Of a stretch of DNA of 64,000 nucleotides, positions 49,301 to 62,900 are shown one piece after another. Within the stretch, counting starts at the first letter, position 1, and every line of letters begins with the position of its first letter. The position numbers were made by a program, and so were the translations under genes. This DNA comes from Diadema setosum (Eukaryota; Echinodermata; Echinoidea; Diadematoida; Diadematidae): positions 29,900,670 through 29,964,669 of the forward strand of contig CM067064.1 in the NCBI GenBank assembly GCA_033980235.1, written 5' to 3'. Below the pieces are notes generated by a model. The model was not told the origin of the DNA. It was given only the letters and a program-made list of their open reading frames with translations, and made no database searches.

Positions 49301-50881
49301 GATGATCTCCTCGTAGTGGGACTCGATGTCTGGATTACTCAGGACCACAAGCTTTATCAGGCCGCTCCTGAAATGACACAAGATAGATCAAATGCAGCGT
49401 CATCTTAAAGACAAGCATTTAAAGGGTATTTGAAGATATATCTAAACAGAAGCTAAAAAAGTTTTGTGCATGCTGATCATAAAAAATACATATATCAATA
49501 CATACAAATTTCTACAAATTTCAGCAAGTTTTGAAAGGCTTACTAAATAATCATACCATCAAGACCAGTATAAGACAAAATCTTTACACCTTCTTCTGTA
49601 GTAATTTCATAGATACAAAACACAAAGCACATACACACAAACACACCCACAAATATTGACAGATGGTATCCGCTAGTTGTAGGTGGCATCAGGCAGTCAT
49701 ATGAGGTAGTTTGGTTGAACAACACATCTATCTACATGCCCTGATTTGAAATGATACCCACATAAACATCTTCGAACTGCATGCACGATAGATTCAACTA
49801 CATTCAAATAATTTTTCTTAATGAACGGGGGAGGGGCAGGGGGCCTGTGGTCAAGATCGCCAACCAATCAACATTCAGAGAGGCTACTCTTCCAGTCATT
49901 CAAGTGATGCAGCCTCCTGTTGGGTCACAAATGCTTTTGACACAGAGGCTTGTTATTTACTTGCACCATGCACTCTCATTTCTAACGTAGGGTGCCTACA
50001 TTAGTGAGATTTACACTTATTTTGTTCACCATGCCACCTCTCACTGACACAAGACACTTCCACCATCCAGGGATAGTTCCAAGGAGCTGCTGAAAGGGAT
50101 TAATACTTCAAGGTTCAAGGTTCAAGGGGCTGGGGGGGGGGGTGGAGGGGGATAGGGTAGCACTAAGGATACTGCTCACCTCTGAAGAGACTTCAGGATA
50201 TAGTGGTAGTTGTTAAGGAGGAACATGGCTCCAAGGTATTGGTCCGAATAGGTCTTGGCTTTCTGGTCCAAATTCAGACTTAGAGCACCAAGGACTTTAC
50301 CTGCGGAAGGGATGGTAATCATGTTTTTACCATGATCCGGAAATTTCATTTCGAAATGTCAATATTGTGATCTGTCATGAATGGAAGTTTTTTTTTTCTT
50401 TCCTATTTTTTTTCTTTCTTTCTTTTTTCCTTCCTAAGTTAATTTCATGTCAGTTGACATTGGTTTCTTTGATTTTGTGTACGTATTTCCGAGGGTCCCA
50501 TACCCTACAAGCTTTGCTTTTTAGTGGGACCCTCCATTTCCATTCTAATCTTTGTATTATATATATGTATTTACCTTAGAAAGGAATTTCTGTTGTTACT
50601 CGTGACCACTTGTACGTTTTCTTTGAAATTGTTACAAATATGTTCTGTAAATGTATTGTATATGATTTTTCCTGTTTATTCAATGGAAATGGAAATAAAA
50701 AATTGAAAATGAAATTGAAATTGAAGTTGTGATCAAATTGAAAGTTTACTTGTAATTGGAAGTATTGCCTTGCAGCTTTCTGTAATTAAAAAAAAAAAAA
50801 ATCTGACTTTATTTGTATGAATGAAATGCAGTTGAATAAAGAAAATACATGTAAAGACAGATACTGTATATAGACAGACAT

Positions 50882-50944
<63 letters not shown>

Positions 50945-53900
50945 CTGTATACGCCAAATATTTCGCGAGGTTTTTATTTTCTCGAATTTTGCGAGTCAGC
51001 TACTATTCGCGAAATTAAAAACGAGCGAAAATATTGACTCTGATCCTGATATGAATGCGACGTACGCGTACACATTTCTCCGTTCAGTACAGGACTCCAC
51101 GATCGTGAATTTAACCACTCGCGAAATCATCGGGAAGTCTCAATTCGCAAAAATTTAGACTCGCGCAATGTATGACGTATACAGTAGATAGATAGATAAT
51201 GTACAGACAAACATGTGGATAGATTGATAGACAAGATAGATGAAAAAATATATATATATTCATTCATAACTTTATACTTCTAATGGCTGCTTAGCTAGAT
51301 ACATAATCAAATCAATAAATGAATGTAATGACTATAACAGGGCACGACACTAACGGTGGCCCGGTGGCCCAGGGCCACCAAAAACGCACATCGGGCCACC
51401 AAAATTTCAGAAATGAAGAATTTGGTGGCCTGATCGGGCTACCAAAAAAGGTCGGATGTTTGCCTTTGGGCCACCAAAAATAAAAGTTAGTGTGGAGCCC
51501 TGACTATAATCAATCTATTAATATATAAAATCAATCTTCTACAACAAATGGATTAGGACACATAATTTGAAGAATATTTTGTTCAAGGTATGGCTGTTAA
51601 ATGTGAGAAGCTCACCAACATATGTAGCCACTCTTCTCTGCTTGGCCTTTGGATCAGCGCTCCTCATCTGAAGGGTGGGATCTGCAAAACAACAGCAAGA
51701 AACTCAGAAATTCACTTTTCACATGCCATAATCTCAACACAACAAATTCTTCATACACATAGAACAAGGAACAATAAGCTCTCACACTACACTGTTGCAA
51801 CAACAACAAAAAAGTAACAATGGAGAGAGTGGGGGAAGAGAGAGGGAGGAGGGAACATTCCAAGGCAAATTATGAACTATAACATTGTTAGATGGACAAT
51901 GTAATAAATTATTTACTGAAGTTTGACTGACAATCTTTTGTGTTTTTTTATGTCTTGACAGGGAGGGGCACATGTTTCAATAGCCTAAATGGGATTTTTA
52001 TGGACAACACAGTCTTTGTGGTATCTGACAGTGTGTAATCATTCAGATGCTATCACTTGGAACAGAGAGCAACATTCAAGTGTGTGCAACACAGCAGAGT
52101 AAATATGAGATGTTTACCAAAAGTCATGGCAATGTCCTGAATAGATAAGATAGCTGACTTATCTGGATTATACCCTGAATGTATCATTATCGGTGTATAC
52201 GTCTTGCTGATGAATAGCAAATACACAGTTCACTGAATATAAACTGTATCAACGCAAAGGACAGGCACCTGCAATGGATTTCTCTACTCTACATCCTGGA
52301 GTATGGAGAGCCACTTACAGATCAAAAGATTATTTGAATTAAGCGTGATGTTTTTCAAAAGTGCTGGAGATTCATGAGAAAAAGAACATGAACAAACAAC
52401 TCTATTTCATTTTTCAGTCAGTTAGCAGCAAAATCAAAGTATTATTCATTTGCTGGCTTGCAATGAATAACACTTAGCATCTTATTTATCCTTTTTATCA
52501 AGTGCTTCCTCTATGAATTAGAAACTTGTAGACTTGATCTTCAAAATTCAGCGAGTGTCATTTTGCCATTTACTTGACTCCTATCCATATGTCATATTTT
52601 CTTCATGTTTTTTTCTGATTTGTCATCTCTTTTTAAAGGGTTTGCATGTGAGTGTACTTCTATCAAAGCTTAGGTTGGCTTTGAATAACTATTCGGTAGA
52701 TACATTCCATTTTGGCAATATCATACGAATCATGTCTCCATCTGAAGATAAATTTGGCAGAGGATGTGTAAAAAGTACCTTTCTGGGTGGCCAACATGGC
52801 TGCCGCTGTCTCCACGTAGTCCAAGAGGTTCTCCAGAAAGATCAGGGCCTGATAGAAATGTTTGAGAATTTTGTGATTTCCAGATAAATGACGACAGAAT
52901 ACAAGGATCACTCCAGACATGCTGAACTACTATTCATTGATGCCTTTCGCAAACTTTGAATATGCCACATCAGTGGTTTTCACTTGGACTCATGCTGCAA
53001 AGATTTGTTGGGTTGCCCTAAGTCTGATTTCAGAAAAAGATGTTAGGACAGCAACTCTTGCTGGAATAGCAACTTCCCATAGCAACAGCCAATAAGGCAG
53101 CAGGATTCTTGTCATTACCATGACACTTACCATTGCAGCAAGAGTTAATATCACATCAACTCTTTTACGGAATGTGGCAGACAGAATGAATCTTACACTA
53201 TAACCCTCACTGTGAACACAACCCCACAATGAAAGAGATTATTTGTTTTCTTATGATGAAAAGTACCAATGCAATAGCTCATTGGTGGCTTTACAAAAAT
53301 TATCAGACTGATTATTCTGTACCAACAGGTCACATACTGCAAAAAATGTGGTATCAAATAAAATTTCACTGAGATATATATACATACAATGTCAACTGTC
53401 TAAACCCATACAACATGAAGTTCTGCTCAGTTAGCATTCCACATGGATCAAATAAAGTCCCTTTCAAACAGAAGCATATAGTTGTCAATATGGTGAAAAA
53501 GAAGTTATTTACATGTATTTCAAAATGGTTTTTCACAAAGAGCCACAAGGTCTATGTGGTGAACACGTAAAAGATTTACGATATTAGGTTAATCTATGTA
53601 CACATACTGTAATGATTATTTATGAGCTTATAGAGACCAAGTTGTTTGTAGACCTGCCACTGTTTTCGGTTGACAATGAATATAATTAGGGTACTCACAT
53701 TACTGGTTAATCCGTGAACTGTTCCGTCTTTGGGCATGTTTGACTTGTCAGGATCATTCTACAGGAACAAGGTGGAGAAAAACAAATTCAAACCTTATAG
53801 ATACCTAACCACATTGTCATTCTGTACAAGGCAATCTCCTGCTACTAATCATAACCGTCATAATGATAGGAATAATAAAGATGATAATAATGATAATCAT

Positions 53901-56900
53901 TATTCTAATATCAGAACTTTTATCAATTCTACTTTACAATGATCATTACCACTTTTCCTGGTATTTCATATTAAAAAGAAAGTTTTTACTCTCAATAATC
54001 CAATAAAAACCAATACAAGTCCTACTTTTCATAGACAATTACCACTAGAAGCGATACCAATACCAATTACCAATTTATCTCCTATTACTAATACCAGGCT
54101 AATATAGAGTACATTTACCTTGATGATGTCAAAGAATTCCTCAAGAGCTCTTGAGCCGGTGTTCTCCAGACTGGAAACTAGTGAGGGAAGCTTGCTTCTG
54201 GTGCTGGGAGCTGTGCCCTGCAGTGACATAGCCACATCACAGACAGATTGCAATTATATCCCAGCAAATGACCAAGTACCAACATATCTAGTTTGTTACT
54301 TAATATATCAGGATATCTTTCATAATGCTAAAATTGTGTGCTCTAGTAATGCTGCTAGAAAGTGCCAAAGAGCTTCCCTCTACATGCTACAGAATTCAAT
54401 TCAATTAAATTTAATTCAGTTCAATTCAATTCAATTCAATTCAATTCTATTCAATTCCATTCAATACCATTCAATTCTATTCCATTCTATCCATTCAATC
54501 CAATTCAACTCATTTCAATTCAATTCACTTTGTCTTCAAACAACAGAAGATGGCCATCCCCATACAATGCAATCTCAATCTCTGAATAAAAACCTGCCCT
54601 CCTAAAGGCTACAAAGGACAACACTGAGGCATGATATTGCTGAGTGAATCTGAAATGACCACACACTTGACAAGCATTTTGCATTACTAGGCAAAAATGC
54701 AAGCAATAATCAAAAGCTCTTACACAGGAATGCTCATTATTTCAAGTGCATATTATGACCAATTTGGTGGACACATGGATTGATAGTAAGAAGTTTTCCT
54801 CTGATAAAATCCTGCGTGTCACATCTTGGGGAGGGTAAACCAACCTGCAGAGTCTCGTCAAAGTCAGGCTTGACAGCCAGGAGGTGCTTGAGGACCGGGA
54901 AGATGCTGAGTACGGCGGTGTAGTCGTGCTTTGCGATGGCGCGCTTGGCCGCACTGATGATGGCCTTTGTGGAGGAGCAGAAAGAAGGTACTGTTAAACC
55001 AGAAATTTTCATGTGCAAATTTCTTGAGCCAACATCTGCAAAAGTTAAGTGGACATAAAAGTTTTTGTCGACCCAATGCATTGAATGCCAGTACAATGTT
55101 GCACATCGTGCAAGTGCTGTGCTAGTATGCGTACTAGTAGTGCGCATTCAGTTTTGCTGTGTTTTATATTGATCAGCAGTGTGTGTTCAACAAATCCCTG
55201 ATACTTGTACATGTTGTATAATTACATTTTTTTCATGGTTGGCAATTTTGTGACAGTTTCATGCTGCGAATGTTTCTCATCGTACAGCAGTCACCAATCA
55301 CGACTTGTGGAAGTGCAGTACCTTGATCATATAACTCCAGACTGTCCGGATATGTGACAGCTCATTTTCTTGCAAGCTTTCCCTTTTTTTCCCATGATTC
55401 CCTCTTTTAATGAATTTTTGCTTCTGTACTTTGAAAAACAACTATCTACTCCTTGATCACAGTGACTTCATATTTGGAAATACTCCTTGAAAAAGCGAAG
55501 TACTTTATTTCTGATACTGTAAAGAACTAGGAAATCTTTAGCATAAAATTTTGAGACTTTCTCATTTAACCAAGCATCATGACCACGGAATAAGTGTAAA
55601 GACACATTCGAGTTATCAATTCAAGCATCACTTTCACACACTTATTATCCAAGGTTATCATTGATAGAGGGAAGTAAACCGCCATACGATCAAGAGGTCA
55701 AGAACCGATCTCTGCAGTCTTACCTCTCCATCATGGAGGATGGTATCTAAGGGCTTCTCTATGATCTTGTCAAACGTCTTCTTCTGGCTCTCCTCGGGGA
55801 TGATGGTCGTCATCAACTGAGCTTCACTCTGCCAAGAGATCAAAACAGAATTTTTTTTTTACACAAACTTGACTTTACATAAATGTGGGTCACTTGTCAC
55901 AGTTATCTCATGTATAAAATTGGCTGTTTTCATCACACAGTATAGTCCAGCCCCGGGTCTGCACTAAGAATTTGAGCGTGGGCTGGTGGGCATACTCTGC
56001 ACAGGTACAGTTCATAATAGTGCACTGTGCAGGCACAATACACACACATACATGTACCTAGTCTTTTTGGGGGGACATATACATGTAGGTTTGTGGGCAT
56101 CACATGGTTAATACAGGGTATAGCGCAATAAACTATGCAGCGGCAAATTGAGCTGAATGCATAGCGATAAAAATCGTCAAGGATCTGGACTACATATAGC
56201 ACCACAGGTACCTCTTTACATACAGAAGCATTTCATCTCTCTTTCGCTTTTAGTTGAAACCAGTTCTTTCTCAAATGTCATCCTAATCTTCACAACAACA
56301 AACTTGCTGTTCATAGCCATTATCATCCTGCATGTGAATAATGGTAGCCCTACTCATAAACCAAGAAGTAGTAAGGAAATCCAGTATTTTTTTATCTCAG
56401 TAGTATATTTCATACATTGCGCTAAGATATCTCTCTTTCGCTGCAAAAGAAAATGACACCATTACGATATCCAATGTACTGTTACAGTATGAGCATGAAT
56501 TAGCTGTTGCCTAATCTCTCAAGTTTTATAGCTTTTATCAGCTGCTAATGCCTCTCATTACACTATCCACACCCTGTTGGACTGCACTCATTAAATGACC
56601 CTGATGCAGAGTAAACTAATTTTGAAGTCCACAAGTCAATAGTATCATAATACAGCTGTCTGACCTGCATAAGCCTGACAAGGCTGCTCACACAGTAGAG
56701 GTAGCAGGCCGTCTCAGGGTCCAGCTGCTCTTCCTTCCCAGCATTCTCGGTGACCCCTGACCCTGTCCGTCGATGACCTGCACAAATAGGAACAGAAATG
56801 GCATACAATATGACAACCAGGCTTGAAATGCACATACTTCACAGAATTCATGTTTTTTTACCATTTCAGAAATGCATTGTTGTAACACAACAAAACAATA

Positions 56901-59900
56901 TGTTTCATGAACAAGAAAACACAGCTTTTATCACCTGTTTTTTTTTTTTCCAGCCATATGCTGTTTTTATTAGAAACTGACATTTGTACTGCTAGAATAA
57001 TACAAAATGATTATTTCACATCAAGAGCATGTATGGTATTAATGCAATGCATTAGCTCAGTATACAAATATTACTCGGATATCTTAAATGGCAGTACGAT
57101 TTAAGAAACTAGTTATAAATAAAACTACATAAACTCACTAAACTGACACTTTATGTAATTATAATCTTAAAATCTAAAACATCAAAATTTATCTTCATTC
57201 TTCAAACTTTATACAAAATTCTCAAGAATTTACAGAAAATCAACGAGAAATCATAAACTCTGCAGTATCACTTACCAAGAAAATTGGGGGACACCATTCC
57301 CTTTCCACCACTGAAAGAATATACAAAAAGAATTGTGAATAAAAATGCTACATCAATAGCAATGACATCCATACAACAGATCTAAATATTGTGCACACTA
57401 CCTAAGATCAAGCAAAACTAAGTAGCATTCTTTAATTGAATTTCCCTCATCCCCCTAACAAACATATCATTAATCAGCCTTTCTCAACAAGTGTGTGTTG
57501 GTGTTTTTGGTTTACTGAAGGTTCCATCCTTCAAGTTGTATAATGCAGGTATTGGCATTATTTGGAAAAGTGCCTTTTCAAAATTATAACCTCATTGCTG
57601 ATTTGTGTGTTAAACCTCTCTCACACTAGCATTCCACAGACTTGAAAACACATTGCCCACTAACCCTTCTTAATCCCATCATGTCATTGGTCCACTATCT
57701 GTAAGCCACGACGGTGTCACTTTGACATTGCTGTTGTCTTGAATGTAGAATGGCATTTTCGTTTTTGATGTGATGTCACAATGTCATCATATTCATTCAG
57801 CTTCTTAACCTTTACTCCTAGAATCAGAACTTCTTTTTTTTTTTCAAGAGTATGCGAACACATATCAAATGTCTATAAAATGAACCATTAAACACAAACT
57901 AGGTTTTCCTCACAAACTACAACGAAATATCGCATGTTGTAGAGACTTACGATCTGAGGAGGTGCGACGATCTCTTCAGCGGGAAATCTTTTGCCTTGTG
58001 CAGCTTTCCGCCGATCTGTTCGAAAAACATCACAGAAACAATCCATCACCTATGGTTACGATGGGAATAATGGAAAATTCTGTTTTGTGAGTGCAGTGGG
58101 AAACTAGATGGGCAAGCAATGAATCTTGCACTAGCTGACAAAGCCATGCTTGCCGGGTATGCATTGTGCACAAACGAAACACAAAAACAAAAGCAGCAGT
58201 CATGTGATTTATACGACATAAATAGAATCTGATTCACTTGTCTATATCATCTGCATGCTGAATCAAGTGTTAGCAGATATGATTTTGAACATTCTACCAA
58301 TGCTTCTTCATTAAAAAAAAATAAATAAATAAAAAAAAAATATGGTGTTCTGTTGCACATCTGCAGAAATTTTTGCAAGCATTATAATTTGGTCACTTTT
58401 AAGACTAAAAAACTGATTGAGAAATCCTTCACTGTATGCAGCATGAAGCTAAGCCTGCAAGAATTGCTCATACTTTTGAGATAAATTTCATAAATCCATT
58501 GCTCGGCCAATCGTAGAGTAGGTATACAATCATTAAAATAATCACCAGCAGTGTTAATTGTTATTAATAGTTGTATCATCGTCATCATCATTATGATGAT
58601 TATTATTTTTAGCAGTAGTAGTAGTACTGGCGGTAGTAGTAACATAGTAGCTGTAGTAGTAGCAGCAATAGCAGCAGTAGTAGGAGTAGTACAGTGCACA
58701 TCTGTTATGCCAAACACAGTAATAACAACATTCTCCTTTAATACAACAAAGTAAATTCAGATCTGTTTGGCTGGAACAAAAGAAAACCGCGCCGGTCCAG
58801 AGGATTTTGTTGTAAGAGGAGTGCACTGTAGTAGCAGCTGTAATAACAGCTGTAATAGCAGAAGCAGCAGCAGTAGTAGCAGCAGTAATGCTAGTATTAA
58901 ATATTAGGTGTCGTGATATTCTCAAGGGGGAGGGATGTGCAAAAATCATGCAGAACAAACCACGTACTACCATTGGGGAGTAGGGCCCACCAGGGCCCGT
59001 CCCGCCGGACTTCTTGTTCAGGTGGTCCTTCAGGCCCTCCATGGACTTGCGCAGGGTGGCCGAGCGGCTGGAGTGGTAGATTTCAATGAACTCTGTGGAT
59101 TGTCCCTGGGTGAGGAGCCACTTGGTGATCTCAGACAGTTCTTCAATGATCTCATCTGCCAAAATAAGAAATGTAAATTTCCATCACGAGAAATTTCTTG
59201 CTTTTGACACTTTTTTTTTTTCAACTGCCACTGTATACACGCTGGACTGGAATGTAATATCTGACATAATTCCAATACATGAATCATAGTTACACACCAT
59301 ATATGAAACAGTGACATCACAACATTAAAGGAAATGCCTCTAGACCACAGCTCTAAATCTAGCGTTTGGGACCAAAGGCCAATGTTTTTCCTCTCTTTAT
59401 ATTAAAGAGATCGTATAGTTTTGGTTGAGACCTAATTTCAGGTTTCTAACATTTTTGGTGAGATAATGAGAAACCTCTTATAAAATATGAAAGAGCATGT
59501 AATTCTATGAGGAATTCAACATTTATTTGATGAAAATTGGTTTTGAAATGGCTGAGATATCCAAAAAAGAGCGATTCTAATAAAGTGTGGGACCCACAAC
59601 TTTATTACCATCGCTTTGTTTTACTTTGTTTTTGGATGTTTCAGTCATTCCAAACTCGATTTTCATCAAATAAACTTTGAATTCCTCTTAAAATGGTAGC
59701 TCTGTACTATATCATAAGTGTTTTCTTGGTATCTTACAAAAAGTTAAAAGCCCAATTCTCATCTCCACCAATACTGTACTATCCCTTTAAGCATGTTTTG
59801 TTTGTTCCAAAGGTCTTTTCCGTTGTTTGTTTTTGTCTATATTATGTTATGTACATATTTTGTACAATTTTGTACACTTGTTTATGGCCAAATTAATAAT

Positions 59901-62900
59901 AATTACTGGGTAAATAACCAACAAGACACCACGCAGGAGGATTTCTTGTAAGCTTTAAGCCTGACATTCAAGAGTTCTACAAGACATCATATATTAGTTT
60001 AACAAATCTCTAAGATAAAAAGATATTCCAGCCAAGCTTGTGACAAGAGCAGGAGTAATATAGCTAAAATGACCCCCCCCCCCATCCTTTCCCAAATCTC
60101 CATCCCTACCCTACTGCATGTAAAATCATAAAATCTTCAAGTCCTCTTAGCCATTCCCCCTTCTTCCCATCCTGTATTTCTTTTGATGCATAGCGCTCTA
60201 AAATTAACATCTTGAAGGGGAAATGCCACTCAGGATCCAACTACATGGTACAGCGCATAACTTGTCCCTTTCAAACGTCTTTGGCATATCTCTTGCTTTA
60301 TGAATAATCACACATCATTTTGCATCACTCAATTTTGAGTTTCTAAAGTCTTCATATCAAGGCAGATGTATGTTCAACTTGGTTCTGTAATAAAGATCTC
60401 GGTCTCACCTGGTAGCTGCTTCAGTGTTGCCTCTTCAGGACTTAATTCTGCAATAAATGTGAAGAAGATAGCAAAGTGGAGCAGTAAATTCATAGGAGAA
60501 TATCATCACATTATACATCTTCATGTTACAAAAATGATATCATGTAAATAAGCACTGAATTGATTAGTGTTTTAGTAGTAGCCACGATAACAAAATCATG
60601 GGCGTACATACTCGAGCAGGATATGTTATGTCAATCAGTTGCAATGAAAACATCTCGATGGAAGAATTTCATGAATTTGAATAACAAAGCAGTACCCGCT
60701 GCATGCTATAAGGATTAGAACAAACACTTGCTGTAGGGCGAAAGCTCGGTAGTCTAGTGGAGATGACGCCTGTCCGGTGATCAGGTGGTCGTAGGTTCGG
60801 ATCCTGCTCGAGTATATACGCCCATGATTTTGTTATCATGGCTACTACTAAAACACTAATCAATTCAGTGCTTATTTACATCGATGTAGGGCAATTTGTC
60901 AATCAGTTGCAATGAAAACATCTCGATGGAAGAATTTCATGAATTTGAATGATATCATGTAGCTTCTTTCAAAGATTAGCTTGGAGATTCGTGCGGTGGA
61001 AAGGCTGGCCTGATTCAGATACACATTGAAAATCTCCATAACTAATTACGAACAGCTTTATGACTGATCTTTATGTAAGAACAAACACAGCTGAAAAACC
61101 TCAACTGGGTCCGAACATTATCATGAGTGTATGCTTCAGCACGCAAAAAAGCTGACAGGCAATTCCATTCTAGCAGGATGAATTAGTTGTGGTTTCCAAA
61201 TATACCCCGATTGGCAGCCCATGCAGATTCAATCATGCCACCTTTCTCTCTCCACACTATCAGGTGTTTACGTAATTCAAATAGGTGAAAATCTGTGAGC
61301 TACTGGATTTACAATAGTCAATTTGTATCTTCAAAGTACTAGCATTAGACAAATCAATATCAGAAAACTTTACAAGAATGGTAATATTTGTTCAAAAATA
61401 TTTTGACAGTAACATCATTATTTCATAAATTATCTATTCTTGAGTGGAATATTTTACCCACTCTATTAAGCTGAGTCTGCACAGTTCAATTTTTTTAAAA
61501 TCTACTGACTATGACATTGAACAGTGTCTTGAAAACCAATTATGCAATGCAATTTGATGAAAATGACATGAATTCATTTGTAAGAAGGTAAATCAAAGAA
61601 ACAAAACTCTAGAAATATACCTTCATCAGTGCCAAGAATATCTAGAATCTTGATGGGAGTAACGGGACTGCTGTGTCTAGACAGAAGATTTCTGAACTCC
61701 ATTTGTAGCAGGTCCCTCCCTGTGGTGAACAGAGACGTCTGGAAGCAAAAACAGAATAAGAGATGATTATGGTGATGATGATGATGGCAAAGATGACATC
61801 ATAGCAACAGTAGTATTTCACAGGACCAGCTATGGCTCTATGGATAAGCCAAAAAGCTGTCAATCACAAGGTCCCTGGTTCAAGTCCGCTGGTGGACAGA
61901 AAAATCCACCTGTTTGGAGGAGTTTTATAACAACTTTTTTTTAACATCATTAGTGAGAAATTGAGCAAAGACAATGGGATTTCATCAGGATTCGAACCTG
62001 AGACCTCCGGATTGCTAGCCCGGTGCTCTACTGACTGGGCTATAGAAAGCCCTAGTTCAGTGTTCGTCCCAGAAACCCTTAATTCTCAATGCTCATGTGG
62101 TCAGAAGCTATTTTTTCACTTTGAGAGTTCTCCTCTGAGATGGACAGAAGCCCCTCATCGACACTGCTGTGGAGGGATACTTAACCACTGTTTCTATGGA
62201 AGTGCTGGGTGAGGTATGTCACCGTAATTGATTACTTCGAATTCACAGTCCTAAATCAGCAAATTCAAACTTCACCCTAAAAAGGCTGGGGGGGTTGAAA
62301 CAACCCCCCTCAACATGTGTCGCGACTATTCCACCGCGCGAATTTTTTTTGAGCCTCGCACATCTTTTGACACCATTTTCGCGAAAATCGTGCATACCAT
62401 TATGACGCTGCATGAACCTTTTATACATGCCCGTCAGACCGACAATGGCTCAAAAACGTGATTTTGTGTATAAAGTCCATAGTGATTGCGGGATCGACAG
62501 CCGAGATCGACAACCGTTGAATCAACCCCCCCCCCCCCCCTGCCACAGAACAACCCAAAAAGCCCGGCCTGGTTAGGGTTAAACAGTAAAATTAACATTT
62601 GATACACATACAGAGCACTCACCAGCTCTTTGAACTATCAAAGCTTTGGATGGAATTTCATGGAAAAAGACACACCTACTACAGTAGCTCATTGGTGCAC
62701 TAATAAAACACACCAATAGTACACTGATAACTGATTACTAATACTAGCAAATGTATCTGTTAGCCTATCACATTGGTTTCCATGGGTAGAGCATCCCCCT
62801 CCCCCAACAGTACATGTACCAGGTATGAGTCTGCATACATGGATTCTGTGAAGCCAGAAGTATTCTCCATGGAACATACCCCTGATGATAGATAAAAACT

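Noticed and set aside
58554..59162. 202-codon minus-strand frame
   Set aside because: The first 60 codons are the EXOC7 exon at 59155-58971; the remainder is read-through into the intron and its trinucleotide repeats.
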